Of a stretch of 64,000 nt of DNA, positions 18,338 through 27,147 are shown in pieces (positions within the stretch are counted from its first letter, which is position 1; every line of letters starts with the position of its first letter). The stretch comes from Streptomyces sp. TG1A-8 (GTDB lineage Bacteria > Actinomycetota > Actinomycetes > Streptomycetales > Streptomycetaceae): positions 5,270,001-5,334,000 of the forward strand of contig NZ_JASTLB010000001.1 of the NCBI RefSeq assembly GCF_030499535.1, read 5' to 3'. The notes under the pieces were generated by a model that saw only the letters and a list, made by a program, of their open reading frames with translations, ran no database searches and was not told the DNA's origin. Both the position numbers and the translations under genes were made by a program.

Positions 18338-19774
18338 ATGCGCCGAGCAAAAATCGTCTGTACCCTGGGGCCCGCCACCGACTCGTACGACCAGATCAAG
18401 GCACTGGTCGAGGCCGGAATGGACGTCGCCCGGTTCAACCTCAGCCACGGCACCCACGCCGAGCACGAGGAGCGTTACCAGCGCGTACGCAAGGCGGCCG
18501 ACGAGACCGGCCGCAGCGTCGGTCTCCTCGCCGACCTTCAAGGTCCGAAGATCCGGCTCGGCCGCTTCGCCGAAGGGCCCGTACTCCTTGAACGCGGCGA
18601 CTCCTTCACCATCACCGTGGAGGAGGGCGTCGACGGCGACCGCCGGCGGTGCGGCACCACCTACGCCGGCCTCGCCGCCGACGTCACCCCCGGCGAACGC
18701 GTCCTCGTGGACGACGGCAAGGTCTGCCTGGAGGTCACCTCCGTCGACGGTCCCCGTGTGCACACCCGGGTGGTCGAGGGCGGCATGGTCTCCGACCACA
18801 AGGGGCTGAACCTGCCCGGCGTCGCCGTCTCCGTGCCCGCCCTGTCCGAGAAGGACGAGGACGACCTGCGCTGGGCGCTGCGCACCGGCTTCGACGTCAT
18901 CGCCCTGTCCTTCGTCCGCAGCGGCCGGGACGCCGCGGACGTCCACCGCATCATGGCCGAGGAGGGCCGCCGGCTGCCGGTGATCGCCAAGGTGGAGAAG
19001 CCGCAGGCGGTGGAGAACATCGACGACATCGTCGCCGCGTTCGACGGCATCATGGTCGCCCGCGGCGACCTCGGCGTGGAGATGCCGCTGCAGCAGGTCC
19101 CGATCGTGCAGAAGCGGGCCGTCAAGCTCGCCCGGCGCAACGCCAAGCCGGTCATCGTGGCCACCCAGATGCTGGACTCGATGATCGAGAACTCCCGCCC
19201 GACCCGCGCCGAGGCCTCCGACGTGGCCAACGCGGTCCTCGACGGCACGGACGCGGTGATGCTCTCCGGGGAGACCAGCGTCGGCAGGTACCCGATCGAG
19301 ACCGTGCGGACCATGGCGAGGATCGTCGAGGCGGCCGAGGAGGACATGCTCGCGGCCGGCCTGCCGCCGCTGACCGAGCGGAACAAGCCCCGCACCCAGG
19401 GCGGCGCGGTCGCCCGGGCCGCCGCCGAGATGGGCGACTTCCTCGGCGCGAAGTTCCTCGTGGCGTTCACCCAGTCGGGAGACACCGCCCGCCGGCTGTC
19501 CCGCTACCGCTCGCCGATCCCCCTGCTGGCCTTCACCCCCGAGCCGGCCACCCGCTCCCAGCTCAGCCTCACCTGGGGCGCGGAGACCTTCCTCGGCCCG
19601 CACGTCGGCTCCACGGACGCCATGGTCGGGCAGGTGGACGAACTGCTCCTGAAGTACGGCCGCTGCCGGAAGGGCGACGTGGTGGTGATCACGGCGGGTT
19701 CCCCGCCCGGCGTCTCCGGCTCGACCAACATGGTCCGGGTCCACCACATCGGCGAGGACGACAGCCCGAAATAA
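18338..19774 (+). CDS. pyk: pyruvate kinase
   Basis: 478 residues, the usual bacterial length. Transfers phosphate from phosphoenolpyruvate to ADP. The N-terminal RRAKIVCTLGPAT and FNLSHGTHAEH motifs, the B-domain between GPKIRLGRF and KGLNLPGV, the catalytic MVARGDLGVEMP with its active-site Lys (IAKVEKPQAVENID) and ATQMLDSMIENSRPTRAEASD are all present. The C-terminal allosteric domain ends in SGSTNMVRV. The ATG at 18338 lies immediately after a -10-like TACGCT. Followed by a tRNA gene on the opposite strand. Confidence 0.97.
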   Translation: MRRAKIVCTLGPATDSYDQIKALVEAGMDVARFNLSHGTHAEHEERYQRVRKAADETGRSVGLLADLQGPKIRLGRFAEGPVLLERGDSFTITVEEGVDGDRRRCGTTYAGLAADVTPGERVLVDDGKVCLEVTSVDGPRVHTRVVEGGMVSDHKGLNLPGVAVSVPALSEKDEDDLRWALRTGFDVIALSFVRSGRDAADVHRIMAEEGRRLPVIAKVEKPQAVENIDDIVAAFDGIMVARGDLGVEMPLQQVPIVQKRAVKLARRNAKPVIVATQMLDSMIENSRPTRAEASDVANAVLDGTDAVMLSGETSVGRYPIETVRTMARIVEAAEEDMLAAGLPPLTERNKPRTQGGAVARAAAEMGDFLGAKFLVAFTQSGDTARRLSRYRSPIPLLAFTPEPATRSQLSLTWGAETFLGPHVGSTDAMVGQVDELLLKYGRCRKGDVVVITAGSPPGVSGSTNMVRVHHIGEDDSPK

Positions 19775-19798
19775 GGAAAAGGGGCGGCACGCGAAAAG

Positions 19799-19832
19799 AA
19801 GCGGATGTTCACGAGAACGTGGACATCCGCTT
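19799..19832 (-). terminator. terminator shared by pyk and the tRNA
   Basis: 10-bp arms AAGCGGATGT / ACATCCGCTT with a 14-nt loop that can pair further (GTTC/GAAC). In the leftward direction it is followed by CTTTTC, a T-rich tail fitting termination of the tRNA transcript. It lies 25 nt after pyk. Confidence 0.75.
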
Positions 19833-19864
19833 GGTGCCGGTAATCTTGGAATCCAAGGAAGAAG

Positions 19865-19939
19865 TGCCCCGGGTCGGACTCGAACCGACACTGTACGGGT
19901 TTTGAATCCGTTGCCTGCTGCCAATTGGGCTACCGGGGC
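19865..19939 (-). tRNA. tRNA with CAA anticodon (tRNA-Leu), class I variable arm
   Basis: A 75-nt cloverleaf can be drawn. Acceptor GCCCCGG pairs with CCGGGGC, the D-arm contains AATTGGCAGCA, and the anticodon stem ACGGA/CCCGT has one terminal A-C mismatch with loop TTCAAAA. The variable region is only 5 nt (ACAGT), the T-arm is GTCGG-TTCGAGT-CCGAC, and the discriminator is A. CCA is not encoded. Anticodon CAA reads UUG (Leu) and A73 fits leucine, but bacterial tRNA-Leu normally has a long class II variable arm, so the identity is less certain than the structure. Confidence 0.85.
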
Positions 19940-20039
19940 TCGCAGAATCGAAGGTTTTCCCGGACCCTGCGCGCGTCCACCATACCGTAGCTAGGTAGGC
20001 TCTTGTCAGCAGTACCCCTGCCCTGAACGAGGAGCCCCC

Positions 20040-20696
20040 GTGACCGCCGAGTCGCCCCAGCCCGCAGACGTGACCGACGACGACAAGTCGCACGTGCCTC
20101 CGCTGACGACCCGCGTCGTCATCGCCGAGGACGAGGCCCTGATCCGGCTCGACCTCAAGGAGATGCTGGAGGAGGAGGGGTACACCGTCGTCGGCGAGGC
20201 CGGGGACGGTGAGCAGGCCGTCGAGCTGGCCCGCGAGCACCGGCCCGACCTGGTGATCCTCGACGTCAAGATGCCCAAGCTGGACGGCATCTCCGCGGCC
20301 GAGAGGATCGCCGAGGAGTCCATCGCGCCGGTCCTGATGCTCACCGCCTTCTCGCAGCGCGACCTCGTCGAGCGCGCCCGGGACGCCGGCGCCATGGCGT
20401 ACCTGGTCAAGCCCTTCTCCAAGAGCGACGTCGTCCCGGCGATCGAAATGGCCGTCTCCCGGTTCACCGAGCTGAAGCAGTTGGAGAAGGAGGTCGCCGA
20501 CCTCACCCAGCGGCTGGAGACCCGCAAGCTGGTCGACCGCGCCAAGTCGATCCTGCAGACCGAGTACGGGCTGACCGAGCCGGCCGCCTTCCGCTGGATC
20601 CAGAAGACCTCCATGGACCGCCGCATGTCGATGCAGCAGGTCGCCGAGGCGGTCATCACCGACGCCGAGGAGAAGAAGGCCGCCAAGAAGGGCTGA
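20040..20696 (+). CDS. pdtaR: ANTAR-domain response regulator PdtaR
   Basis: 218 residues. An N-terminal receiver domain has the acidic pocket IAEDEALIR, phospho-acceptor Asp75 (LVILDVKMP), and conserved Thr and Lys in MLTAFSQRD and YLVKPFSKSD. The C-terminal ANTAR RNA-binding domain (RKLVDRAKSILQTEYG... MDRRMSMQQVAEAVI) binds paired hairpins in mRNA to prevent termination. The PdtaS kinase partner is not in the window. GTG start at 20040 with GAGGAG about 10 nt upstream. The sequence ends in a basic EKKAAKKG tail. A stand-alone gene closed by a very long hairpin. Confidence 0.95.
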   Translation: MTAESPQPADVTDDDKSHVPPLTTRVVIAEDEALIRLDLKEMLEEEGYTVVGEAGDGEQAVELAREHRPDLVILDVKMPKLDGISAAERIAEESIAPVLMLTAFSQRDLVERARDAGAMAYLVKPFSKSDVVPAIEMAVSRFTELKQLEKEVADLTQRLETRKLVDRAKSILQTEYGLTEPAAFRWIQKTSMDRRMSMQQVAEAVITDAEEKKAAKKG

Positions 20697-20706
20697 GCCC
20701 GCGCGG

Positions 20707-20766
20707 CCCGCGGACGTGACGAGGCCCGCGCCCCGACCGGGGCGCGGGCCTCGTCACGTCCGCGGG
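20707..20766. terminator. 28-bp perfect hairpin between pdtaR and the liv operon
   Basis: Arms 20707-20734 and 20739-20766 are fully complementary with a 4-nt loop (GACC). It serves as a bidirectional terminator for the converging pdtaR and livF genes. Confidence 0.9.
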
Positions 20767-20769
20767 CGG

Positions 20770-21486
20770 CTAGTCCTCGCCCAGGTACGCCTTGCGCACC
20801 GACTCGTCGTGCAGCAGGTCCCGGCCGGAGCCGGACAGCACGATGCTGCCGACCTCCATGACGTGCCCCCGGTCGGCGAGCGACAGCGCCGCCTGGGCGT
20901 TCTGCTCGACCAGCAGGATCGTCGTGCCCTGGGACTTCAGCTCCGCGATCGTCGCCATGATCTTCTGCATCATGATCGGCGACAGCCCCATGGACGGCTC
21001 GTCCAGCATCAGCAGCTTCGGCCGGGACATCAGCGCCCTGCCCATCGCCAGCATCTGCTGCTCACCGCCCGAGAGGGTGCCCGCGGCCTGCTTCCTGCGC
21101 TCCCCCAGGATGGGGAACAGGTCGTAGGCGCGTTCGATGTCCTTCTCGATGCCCTCCTTGTCCTTGCGGAGGAAGGCGCCGAGCTGGAGGTTCTCGGCGA
21201 TGGTCAGGCGCGGGAAGATGTGCCGGCCCTCGGGGGAGTGGGCCAGCCCCAGCGCGACGATCTTGTGCGCCGGGACGTCGGTCAGCGGCCTGCCGTCGAA
21301 GACGATCCGCCCCGAGACGGGCTTCAGCAGGCCCGACAGGGTGCGCAGGGTCGTCGTCTTGCCGGCGCCGTTGGTGCCGATGAGGGTGACGACCTGGCCG
21401 GCCTCGACGCTGAACGAGATGCCCTTGACGGCCTCGATCTTGCCGTAGGCGACCCTGAGGTCCTCGACCTCCAGCAGTGCGGTCAC
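20770..21486 (-). CDS. livF: branched-chain amino acid ABC transporter, ATPase LivF
   Basis: 238 residues, the standard LivF size. Powers uptake of leucine, isoleucine and valine together with LivG. Walker A is GTNGAGKTT, the signature is LSGGEQQMLAMGRAL, and Walker B is LLMLDEPSMGLSP with switch His in LLVEQNAQ (Gln-rich, as usual in LivF, rather than a canonical His). GTG 21486 overlaps the livG stop as GTGA. It is the last gene of livKHMGF, ending 4 nt before the large hairpin. Confidence 0.95.
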   Translation of the reverse strand: MTALLEVEDLRVAYGKIEAVKGISFSVEAGQVVTLIGTNGAGKTTTLRTLSGLLKPVSGRIVFDGRPLTDVPAHKIVALGLAHSPEGRHIFPRLTIAENLQLGAFLRKDKEGIEKDIERAYDLFPILGERRKQAAGTLSGGEQQMLAMGRALMSRPKLLMLDEPSMGLSPIMMQKIMATIAELKSQGTTILLVEQNAQAALSLADRGHVMEVGSIVLSGSGRDLLHDESVRKAYLGED

Positions 21487-22364
21487 TGGGCCTCTCCCTC
21501 GGTGGTGCCGGTGGTGCTCTCCGCGCCGGCGGCCCCGGCCCTCACGGCCCCGGCCTCGGCTGCCTCGACCTCCGCGGCCTCCGCCAGGCCGGGGTCGCCC
21601 TCGAAGGGCTCGCCCAGGTAGGCGGCGACGACGCGCTCGTCGGCCTGGACGACGTCGGAGGTGCCCTCGACGAGCTTCTCGCCCTGGACGAGGACGGCGA
21701 CGCGGTCGCACAGGTTGAAGATGAAGCGCATGTCGTGCTCGATGACGAGCACGGCGATGCCCTTGTCCCGGATGGCGAAGACCAGTTCCTCGGTGGTCCG
21801 GGTCTCCTGCGGGTTCATGCCGGCGGTCGGCTCGTCCAGCAGCAGCAGGCCCGGCTCGCTCGCCAGCGCCCGCGCGATCTCCAGCTTGCGCTGCTCGCCG
21901 TAGGGCAGGTTGCGCGCCAGGTGGTCGCGCTTGGCGGCGAGACCGACGAACTCCAGCAGTTCCATGGCCTTCGCCTCGGACTCCCGCTCCGCCTTGCGGA
22001 AACCGGGGCCGCGCAGCAGCGCGGACCACAGCCCCTCCCGGGTCCGCGTGTGGCGGCCCACCAGGACGTTCTCCAGGACGGTCATGTTGGCGAAGAGCCG
22101 GATGTTCTGGAACGTGCGGGCGATGCCCGCCTGGGTCACCAGGTGCGGCTTGGGCGGCAGCACCTCGCCCCGGTAGGCGACCGTGCCCTCGGTGGGGACG
22201 TACAGGCCGGTGAGGCAGTTGAAGAAGGTGGTCTTCCCGGCGCCGTTCGGACCGATCAGGCCGACGATCTCGCCGCTGTTGACCGTGAAGTCGACGGACC
22301 GGACGGCGGTCAGGCCGCCGAAGCGCATCGTGACGTCACGGGCTTCGAGTACAGGTGTCGTCAT
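21483..22364 (-). CDS. livG: branched-chain amino acid ABC transporter, ATPase LivG
   Basis: 293 residues. Second ATPase of the Liv importer. Walker A GPNGAGKTTFFN, LivG-typical ARTFQNIRLF, signature YGEQRKLEIARAL (variant of LSGGQ), Walker B LLLLDEPTAGMNP, and IEHDMRF. The C-terminus carries about 35 extra residues rich in Ala, Glu and Gly after the core, absent from most LivG proteins. It overlaps livF by 4 nt and follows livM by 6 nt, consistent with one transcript. Confidence 0.95.
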   Translation of the reverse strand: MTTPVLEARDVTMRFGGLTAVRSVDFTVNSGEIVGLIGPNGAGKTTFFNCLTGLYVPTEGTVAYRGEVLPPKPHLVTQAGIARTFQNIRLFANMTVLENVLVGRHTRTREGLWSALLRGPGFRKAERESEAKAMELLEFVGLAAKRDHLARNLPYGEQRKLEIARALASEPGLLLLDEPTAGMNPQETRTTEELVFAIRDKGIAVLVIEHDMRFIFNLCDRVAVLVQGEKLVEGTSDVVQADERVVAAYLGEPFEGDPGLAEAAEVEAAEAGAVRAGAAGAESTTGTTEGEAQ

Positions 22365-22370
22365 GGTTCC

Positions 22371-24200
22371 TCACGCCCCTGCCTTGGTGACGGCCGGTTC
22401 GCCGGTGAGCGTCTTCTGTTCCGGCACGTCCAGCTGGCCGGTCTCGTGGAACTCCAGCTGGCGCCGGCGGTTGGCGATGATGCCCTCCGGCCGGAAGCGC
22501 ATCAGCAGGATCAGCGCGACGCCGAAGGCCAGCAGCTCGTAGTTCTGCAGGAACTGCAACTTCTCCGGGACCAGGTAGAGCACGCTGGCGCCGAGCAGCG
22601 GGCCGCTGACGGTGCCCATGCCGCCGAGGACGACGGCGGCCAGCAGGAACGCCGAGTTGGGCGGGGCGGCGCCGGCGAACTGGTACGGCTGCGGGTTGAC
22701 GCTGTAGTTGACGTGCGCCATCACGGTGCCGGCGAGGCCCGCGAGGGAGGCGCCGAGCGCGAAGGCGATCAGCTTGACCCGGAAGCCGTTGATGCCCATG
22801 GCGGTGGCGGCGGTCTCGTCCTCGCGGATGGCGATCCAGGAGCGGCCGATGCGGGAGTCGGCGGCACGGGTGAAGACGAGTACGACGATCGCCGTGACGA
22901 TGAGCATCAGGAACAGGTAGTTGGCGAACCGGCCCAGGGTGAACCCGCCGATGTCGTGCGCCTCGCCCAGGTTGAACCCGAGGATGTCCAGGTCCGGGAT
23001 CTGGGTGATGCCGTTGGGGCCGCGGGTGATGTTCGGCCCGGAGTCGCCGTCGAGGTTGTTGACGGTGATGCGGAAGATCTCACCGAAGCCGAGGGTGACG
23101 ATGGCCAGGTAGTCGCCGCGCAGCCGCAGCGTGGGCGCGCCGATCAGCACGCCGAAGACCAGCGAGGCGGCCATGCCGGTCAGGGCCGCGGCCCAGAAGG
23201 GGAACTGCACGCCGGAGAACCGGGAGTACTCCGAGCCGGAGACGAGGGCGGCCGCGTAGGCGCCGACGCCGAGGAACGCGACGTAGCCGAGGTCCAGCAG
23301 ACCGGTGAGGCCGACGACGATGTTCAGGCCGAGGGCCACGGTGGCGAAGATTAGGATGTTGGCGCCGATGTTGGCGTTGTGGTCGTCGCTCTGGGTGAAG
23401 GGGAAGATCACGGCGGCGGCGAACGCGAGCGCCGCGGCGAAGCCCTTGTGGCGGGCGGAGACGGCCGCGTAGCGGTCCAGCAGGCCGGCGTTGACGAGGG
23501 CCCAGGCGCCGAAGACCAGCGCGAGCAGGTAGCCGATGAAGGTCTCGCTCGCGTCGTTGTCGATGCCGATGCCGTAGGTGAACACCACCAGGGCGAGCGC
23601 GGTGCCGACGGTGATGGCGAGGCGTTCGGCCAGGGCCGTGGCCGCGGCCCGGCGGGGGTACGCCGGCTTGGTGAGCCGCAGGACGCGCAGCGCGCGGTAG
23701 CACACGCCGAGGACCGGGCGCGCCGCCCAGCTCGGCTGCTCCAGGGACGCGGCGGTGCGCCGGTCGAGGGGCAGGCCGAGGGCGCCGGCGGCCAGGACGA
23801 GGGCGGCGACGGCGGCGACGAAGCCGCCGGGGTCGACGTTGACCAGGCCGCCGAGGTCGACGGCGATGGCGATGACGGTGAACCAGACGACGGCGAAGGT
23901 GCCGAGCGCGAACAGCGCCAGGGTGTTGTTGCTGCCGCTGGGGTTGAGCCGGTCCAGCCCGCGGACGCCGTAGCCGGCGAGGGCGTACACCAGGGCGATC
24001 GCGGCGCAGACGAGGGTGATCACCTGCAGCCCCGCCGGGTAGCCGTAGACGGTCAGGTCCCCGGGGAACTCGGACGTCCAGGTCCAGGACATGAACGTGG
24101 AGGCGATGGTGAAGACGGCCCCGATCGCGGCCAGGGGGCGTGCGAGGGCCGGGGGGAGCGGGACGACGGGAGTCTTCTCGGTGTCGGTCATGCTGCTCAC
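22371..24200 (-). CDS. livM: branched-chain amino acid ABC permease LivM (extended)
   Basis: 609 residues from the GTG at 24200, which overlaps the livH TGA as GTGA; ATG 24191 is a possible internal start. The last 320 residues are the LivM permease core: ILIFATVALGLNIVVGLTGLLDLGY, TLRLRGDYLAIVTLGFGEIFRI, and SWIAIREDETAATAMGIN, the EAA-like loop that docks on LivF/LivG. About 280 N-terminal residues form extra hydrophobic segments and basic loops not present in E. coli LivM but common in actinobacterial homologues. Role: one half of the membrane channel. Confidence 0.93.
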   Translation of the reverse strand: MSSMTDTEKTPVVPLPPALARPLAAIGAVFTIASTFMSWTWTSEFPGDLTVYGYPAGLQVITLVCAAIALVYALAGYGVRGLDRLNPSGSNNTLALFALGTFAVVWFTVIAIAVDLGGLVNVDPGGFVAAVAALVLAAGALGLPLDRRTAASLEQPSWAARPVLGVCYRALRVLRLTKPAYPRRAAATALAERLAITVGTALALVVFTYGIGIDNDASETFIGYLLALVFGAWALVNAGLLDRYAAVSARHKGFAAALAFAAAVIFPFTQSDDHNANIGANILIFATVALGLNIVVGLTGLLDLGYVAFLGVGAYAAALVSGSEYSRFSGVQFPFWAAALTGMAASLVFGVLIGAPTLRLRGDYLAIVTLGFGEIFRITVNNLDGDSGPNITRGPNGITQIPDLDILGFNLGEAHDIGGFTLGRFANYLFLMLIVTAIVVLVFTRAADSRIGRSWIAIREDETAATAMGINGFRVKLIAFALGASLAGLAGTVMAHVNYSVNPQPYQFAGAAPPNSAFLLAAVVLGGMGTVSGPLLGASVLYLVPEKLQFLQNYELLAFGVALILLMRFRPEGIIANRRRQLEFHETGQLDVPEQKTLTGEPAVTKAGA

Positions 24201-25126
24201 GCCCTGTCCGCGACGCGTTCGCCGAGCAGGCCCTGTGGCCTGAAGAGGAGTACGAGGATGAGGAGGACGAAGGCCCACACGGCGGCCCAGCCGCCTCCGC
24301 CGAGCTGCTGCATGCCGGGGATGTCGGCGATGTAGGCGGTGGCCATGGCCTCGGCGAGGCCGAGGACGAGGCCGCCGAGCATGGCGCCGTAGATGTTGCC
24401 GATGCCGCCGAGGACCGCCGCGGTGAACGCCTTCAGACCGGCGATGAAGCCCATGTCGTAGGAGACGGAACCGTACTTCAGGCCGTAGGACAGGCCGGCG
24501 ACCGCCGCGAAGAAGCCGCCGATGGCGAAGGCGACGACGATGATGCGGTTGGTGTCGATGCCCATCAGCTGGGCGGTGTCCGGGTCCTGCGCGGTGGCCT
24601 GCATGGCGCGGCCGGTGCGGGAGAGGCGGACGAAGAAGGCGAGGACGGCCATGCACACCGGGGCGGCGACGATCAGGAAGACGTCACCGCTCTGCACGGT
24701 GACCGAACCGAGGTGCAGCGGTCCGAACGGCAGCTGCGGGAAGACCCGGGCCGACTTGGCCTCCGGGTACCAGTTGAAGACCGCCTGCTGCAGGGCCAGC
24801 GACAGACCGATCGCGGTGATCAGCGGGGCGAGGCGCGGCGCCCCGCGCAGGGGGCGGTAGGCGAAGCGCTCGGCGCCGACGGCGATGAGCACGGCGACCA
24901 GCGCGCCGCCGATGAGCATCGCCGGCAGGGCTATCCACATGGATATGCCGTCCGGCAGGGCGAGGTAGACCGTGAGCGCGCCGAAGCCGCCGGTCATGAA
25001 GATCTCGCCGTGGGCGAAGTTGATGAGCTGGACGATGCCGTACACCATCGTGTAGCCGATGGCGATCAGCCCGTACATCGAGCCGAGGAACAGCCCGTTG
25101 GCCAGCTGCTGCGGCAGGGTGTTCAC
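24197..25126 (-). CDS. livH: branched-chain amino acid ABC permease LivH
   Basis: 309 residues with eight or so hydrophobic segments. Family landmarks are the N-terminal NGLFLGSMYGLIAIGYTMVY, INFAHGEIFMTGGF, the coupling loop MQATAQDPDTAQLMGID and AFTAAVLGGIGNIYGAMLGG. It forms the second half of the channel with LivM. Start is GTG 25126; livM begins within its stop. Separated from livK by a strong hairpin, so permease and ATPase genes may be transcribed less than the binding protein. Confidence 0.95.
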   Translation of the reverse strand: MNTLPQQLANGLFLGSMYGLIAIGYTMVYGIVQLINFAHGEIFMTGGFGALTVYLALPDGISMWIALPAMLIGGALVAVLIAVGAERFAYRPLRGAPRLAPLITAIGLSLALQQAVFNWYPEAKSARVFPQLPFGPLHLGSVTVQSGDVFLIVAAPVCMAVLAFFVRLSRTGRAMQATAQDPDTAQLMGIDTNRIIVVAFAIGGFFAAVAGLSYGLKYGSVSYDMGFIAGLKAFTAAVLGGIGNIYGAMLGGLVLGLAEAMATAYIADIPGMQQLGGGGWAAVWAFVLLILVLLFRPQGLLGERVADRA

Positions 25127-25173
25127 CGCATGGCCTCCATGTGGGTGGGGAGAGTCAAGGGGGCTTAGAGACC

Positions 25174-25210
25174 GGGCCGCGCGGTGACGGTGGTCGGCGC
25201 CGCGCGGCCC
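25174..25210 (-). terminator. intercistronic hairpin between livK and livH
   Basis: 11-bp perfect arms GGGCCGCGCGG / CCGCGCGGCCC with a 15-nt loop in the 120-nt gap. It probably acts as a partial terminator or 3' stabiliser, giving more binding protein than permease. Confidence 0.65.
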
Positions 25211-25246
25211 TGGTGGTGCGGAGTGTTCGGTTTTCTGCCGGTCGGA

Positions 25247-26470
25247 CTACTTCGGGTTGGCGGTGCCGCTCTTGACGGACTTCCACTCACCGTTGGTGAC
25301 CTGGTAGACGGTCAGCTGCTTGTTGGTGGTGTCACCGAACTCGTCGAACGAGACGTGGCCGGACAGGCCGTCGAAGGAGGACTTCTGGACGGCGTCCACG
25401 ACCTGGGCGCGGGCGTCGGACGGGAGCTTGCCGTCCTTCACGACCCGGCCGACGGCCTTGATGATCGCGGTGGTGGCGTCGTAGGAGTACGAGCCGTAGG
25501 TGCCGTAGTCGCCGGGGTACTTCTTGGCCTTGTAGGTGGCCACGAAGTCCTTGGCGGCGGGCAGGGTGTCGACCGGGACGCCGATGGAGGTCACCAGGTC
25601 GCCCTCGGCCGCCTTGCCGGCGGTCTTGATGTAGGTCGGGGTGAACATGCCGTCGCCGCCGAACAGCGGGATCTTGGCCCCCGCGTCCTTGAGCTGCTTG
25701 GTCAGCACCTGGGACTCGTCGTACTGGCCGCCGTAGTAGAGCAGGTCCGCGCCCGAGTTCTTGATCTTGGTGACGAGGGTGGAGAAGTCACGGTCACCGG
25801 TGTTGACGTGGTCGGTGCCGATGACCTTGCCGCCCTGCTTGACGAACTGCTCCTTGAAGATCTTGGACAGACCCGCGCCGTAGGTCTGCTTGTCGTCGAC
25901 GACGAAGGCCTTCTTCTTCTTGAGGCCGTTGAAGGCGTAGTCCGCGGCGAAGGCGCCCTGCAGCGCGTCGGTGGTCGCGGTGCGGAAGTAGGTCTTGAAC
26001 GGGCGGACCTTCTTGGTCTGCCAGTTCTTGCCCTGGCTCAGCTCGGGCGCGGTGTTGGAGGGGGAGATCTGCACCAGGTTCGCCGTGGCGAGGGTCTGCT
26101 GCATCTGCGTGGCCACGCCCGAGTTGAGGGGGCCGACCACGCCCAGCACGTCCTTCTCGGCGACGAACTGGGAGGCGTTCTGCTGGCCGGTGGCCGGGAT
26201 CGCCTTGTCGTCCAGCGCCTTGACCTTGAAGGTCACGCCGGGGACGGTCTTGTTCTTGTTGGCGTCGTCGGCGGCTATCTGGGCGCCGTACTGGATGCCG
26301 AGACCCGTCGCGGAGTTCTGGCCGGTCAGCGGGGCGTCGACGCCGATCGTGACCGTCACGTTGCCGCTGTCGCCGTCCTTGCTGTCGTCGTTGCGGGAGC
26401 CACAGGCGGTGAGGGTCAGAGCTCCGGTGGTCAGAACGGAGGTAAGAATCACCAGAGAACGCTGTCGCAC
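25247..26470 (-). CDS. livK: branched-chain amino acid binding lipoprotein
   Basis: 407 residues. A lipoprotein signal peptide ends in the lipobox LTAC (Cys23), followed by an Asp/Ser/Gly linker. The mature part is a type I periplasmic-binding fold: IGVDAPLTGQNSATGLGIQYG, GVVGPLNSGVATQMQQTLA, ISPSNTAPELSQG, and GADLLYYGGQYDES. It is held outside the membrane and hands amino acids to LivHM. GTG 26470 has AAGGA about 8 nt upstream. First gene of the operon, followed by a hairpin and livH. Ligand specificity within the branched-chain group cannot be read from sequence. Confidence 0.94.
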   Translation of the reverse strand: MRQRSLVILTSVLTTGALTLTACGSRNDDSKDGDSGNVTVTIGVDAPLTGQNSATGLGIQYGAQIAADDANKNKTVPGVTFKVKALDDKAIPATGQQNASQFVAEKDVLGVVGPLNSGVATQMQQTLATANLVQISPSNTAPELSQGKNWQTKKVRPFKTYFRTATTDALQGAFAADYAFNGLKKKKAFVVDDKQTYGAGLSKIFKEQFVKQGGKVIGTDHVNTGDRDFSTLVTKIKNSGADLLYYGGQYDESQVLTKQLKDAGAKIPLFGGDGMFTPTYIKTAGKAAEGDLVTSIGVPVDTLPAAKDFVATYKAKKYPGDYGTYGSYSYDATTAIIKAVGRVVKDGKLPSDARAQVVDAVQKSSFDGLSGHVSFDEFGDTTNKQLTVYQVTNGEWKSVKSGTANPK

Positions 26471-27147
26471 AATCGATCCTTTCCGCAGGCACGTACGCCC
26501 CCTCCGGGGGACGACAGGTGCGGCGCCGGTACCGAACTCCCGATGGAGCGGTGACTGGCCGTGACTCTAAGCCCGGTATGGAGACCTGGCATCGCCGTGC
26601 GCTGGCTTGTGACTTTCTTGTTATGACGGCACGGACCGCCGACTTCCGGCCAGGACGCTCTTGGCCGTTTTGGCGGAATTTCCCAGCGGTCCACATTTTG
26701 AGAACGCGCACTTCCGGTTGGCCGTGGACCGGGGGTGCGCCCCATCGGCATCCGGGCCCCGCGCGGCGGCGTGAAAAGGACGCCGCGGAACGCTCCGCGA
26801 AAGTGGAAACCGGGGTGTTGTATTGCGTACGTGTTACGCAGCGTCACGCCCGGAAAGGGAGGGTCCCGATTCGGTGATCGCGGGCCGGCGGCACGGACGC
26901 GGCTCCAGTGATCCTGCGGGCTGGCACGCCCGGATTCTTGAATTCCGTTTATGGCCGGACAAGGGCCCGGGCCGGTCCGGAACGGCGGGGACGGCGCCCG
27001 CCGCCGGCGGCGGGGCCGGCGGAACGGCCCGGTCCGCATCCGCGGCGGGGAAAGGCCCGGGCCCACCGACGGGCCGTCCCGCCCGGCGGCCTCGCGACCG
27101 GCCCGGTTTCCGCGCGGCCCGGCGGCTCGCCGGGCCGCGCCCCGGCC
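26471..27147. other. livK upstream region, 677 nt
   Basis: No convincing gene. The half nearest livK (26560-26950) is clearly less GC-rich, with stretches such as TTGTGACTTTCTTGTTATGAC and TTGTATTGCGTACGTGTTACG, as expected of a regulatory region with a long leader. The part from 26950 to 27147 is extremely GC-rich. I could not define a single best promoter or operator. Confidence 0.5.

Noticed and set aside
26600..26650. GlnR-like half-sites near GTCATAACAAGAAAG upstream of livK
   Set aside because: The spacing is 5 rather than 6 between the blocks, and the second block lacks the final C; too weak to annotate.
26449..27066. Minus-strand frame in the livK upstream region
   Set aside because: No ribosome site, Pro/Arg/Ser-rich with no family signal, and it overlaps the livK start; treated as noncoding.
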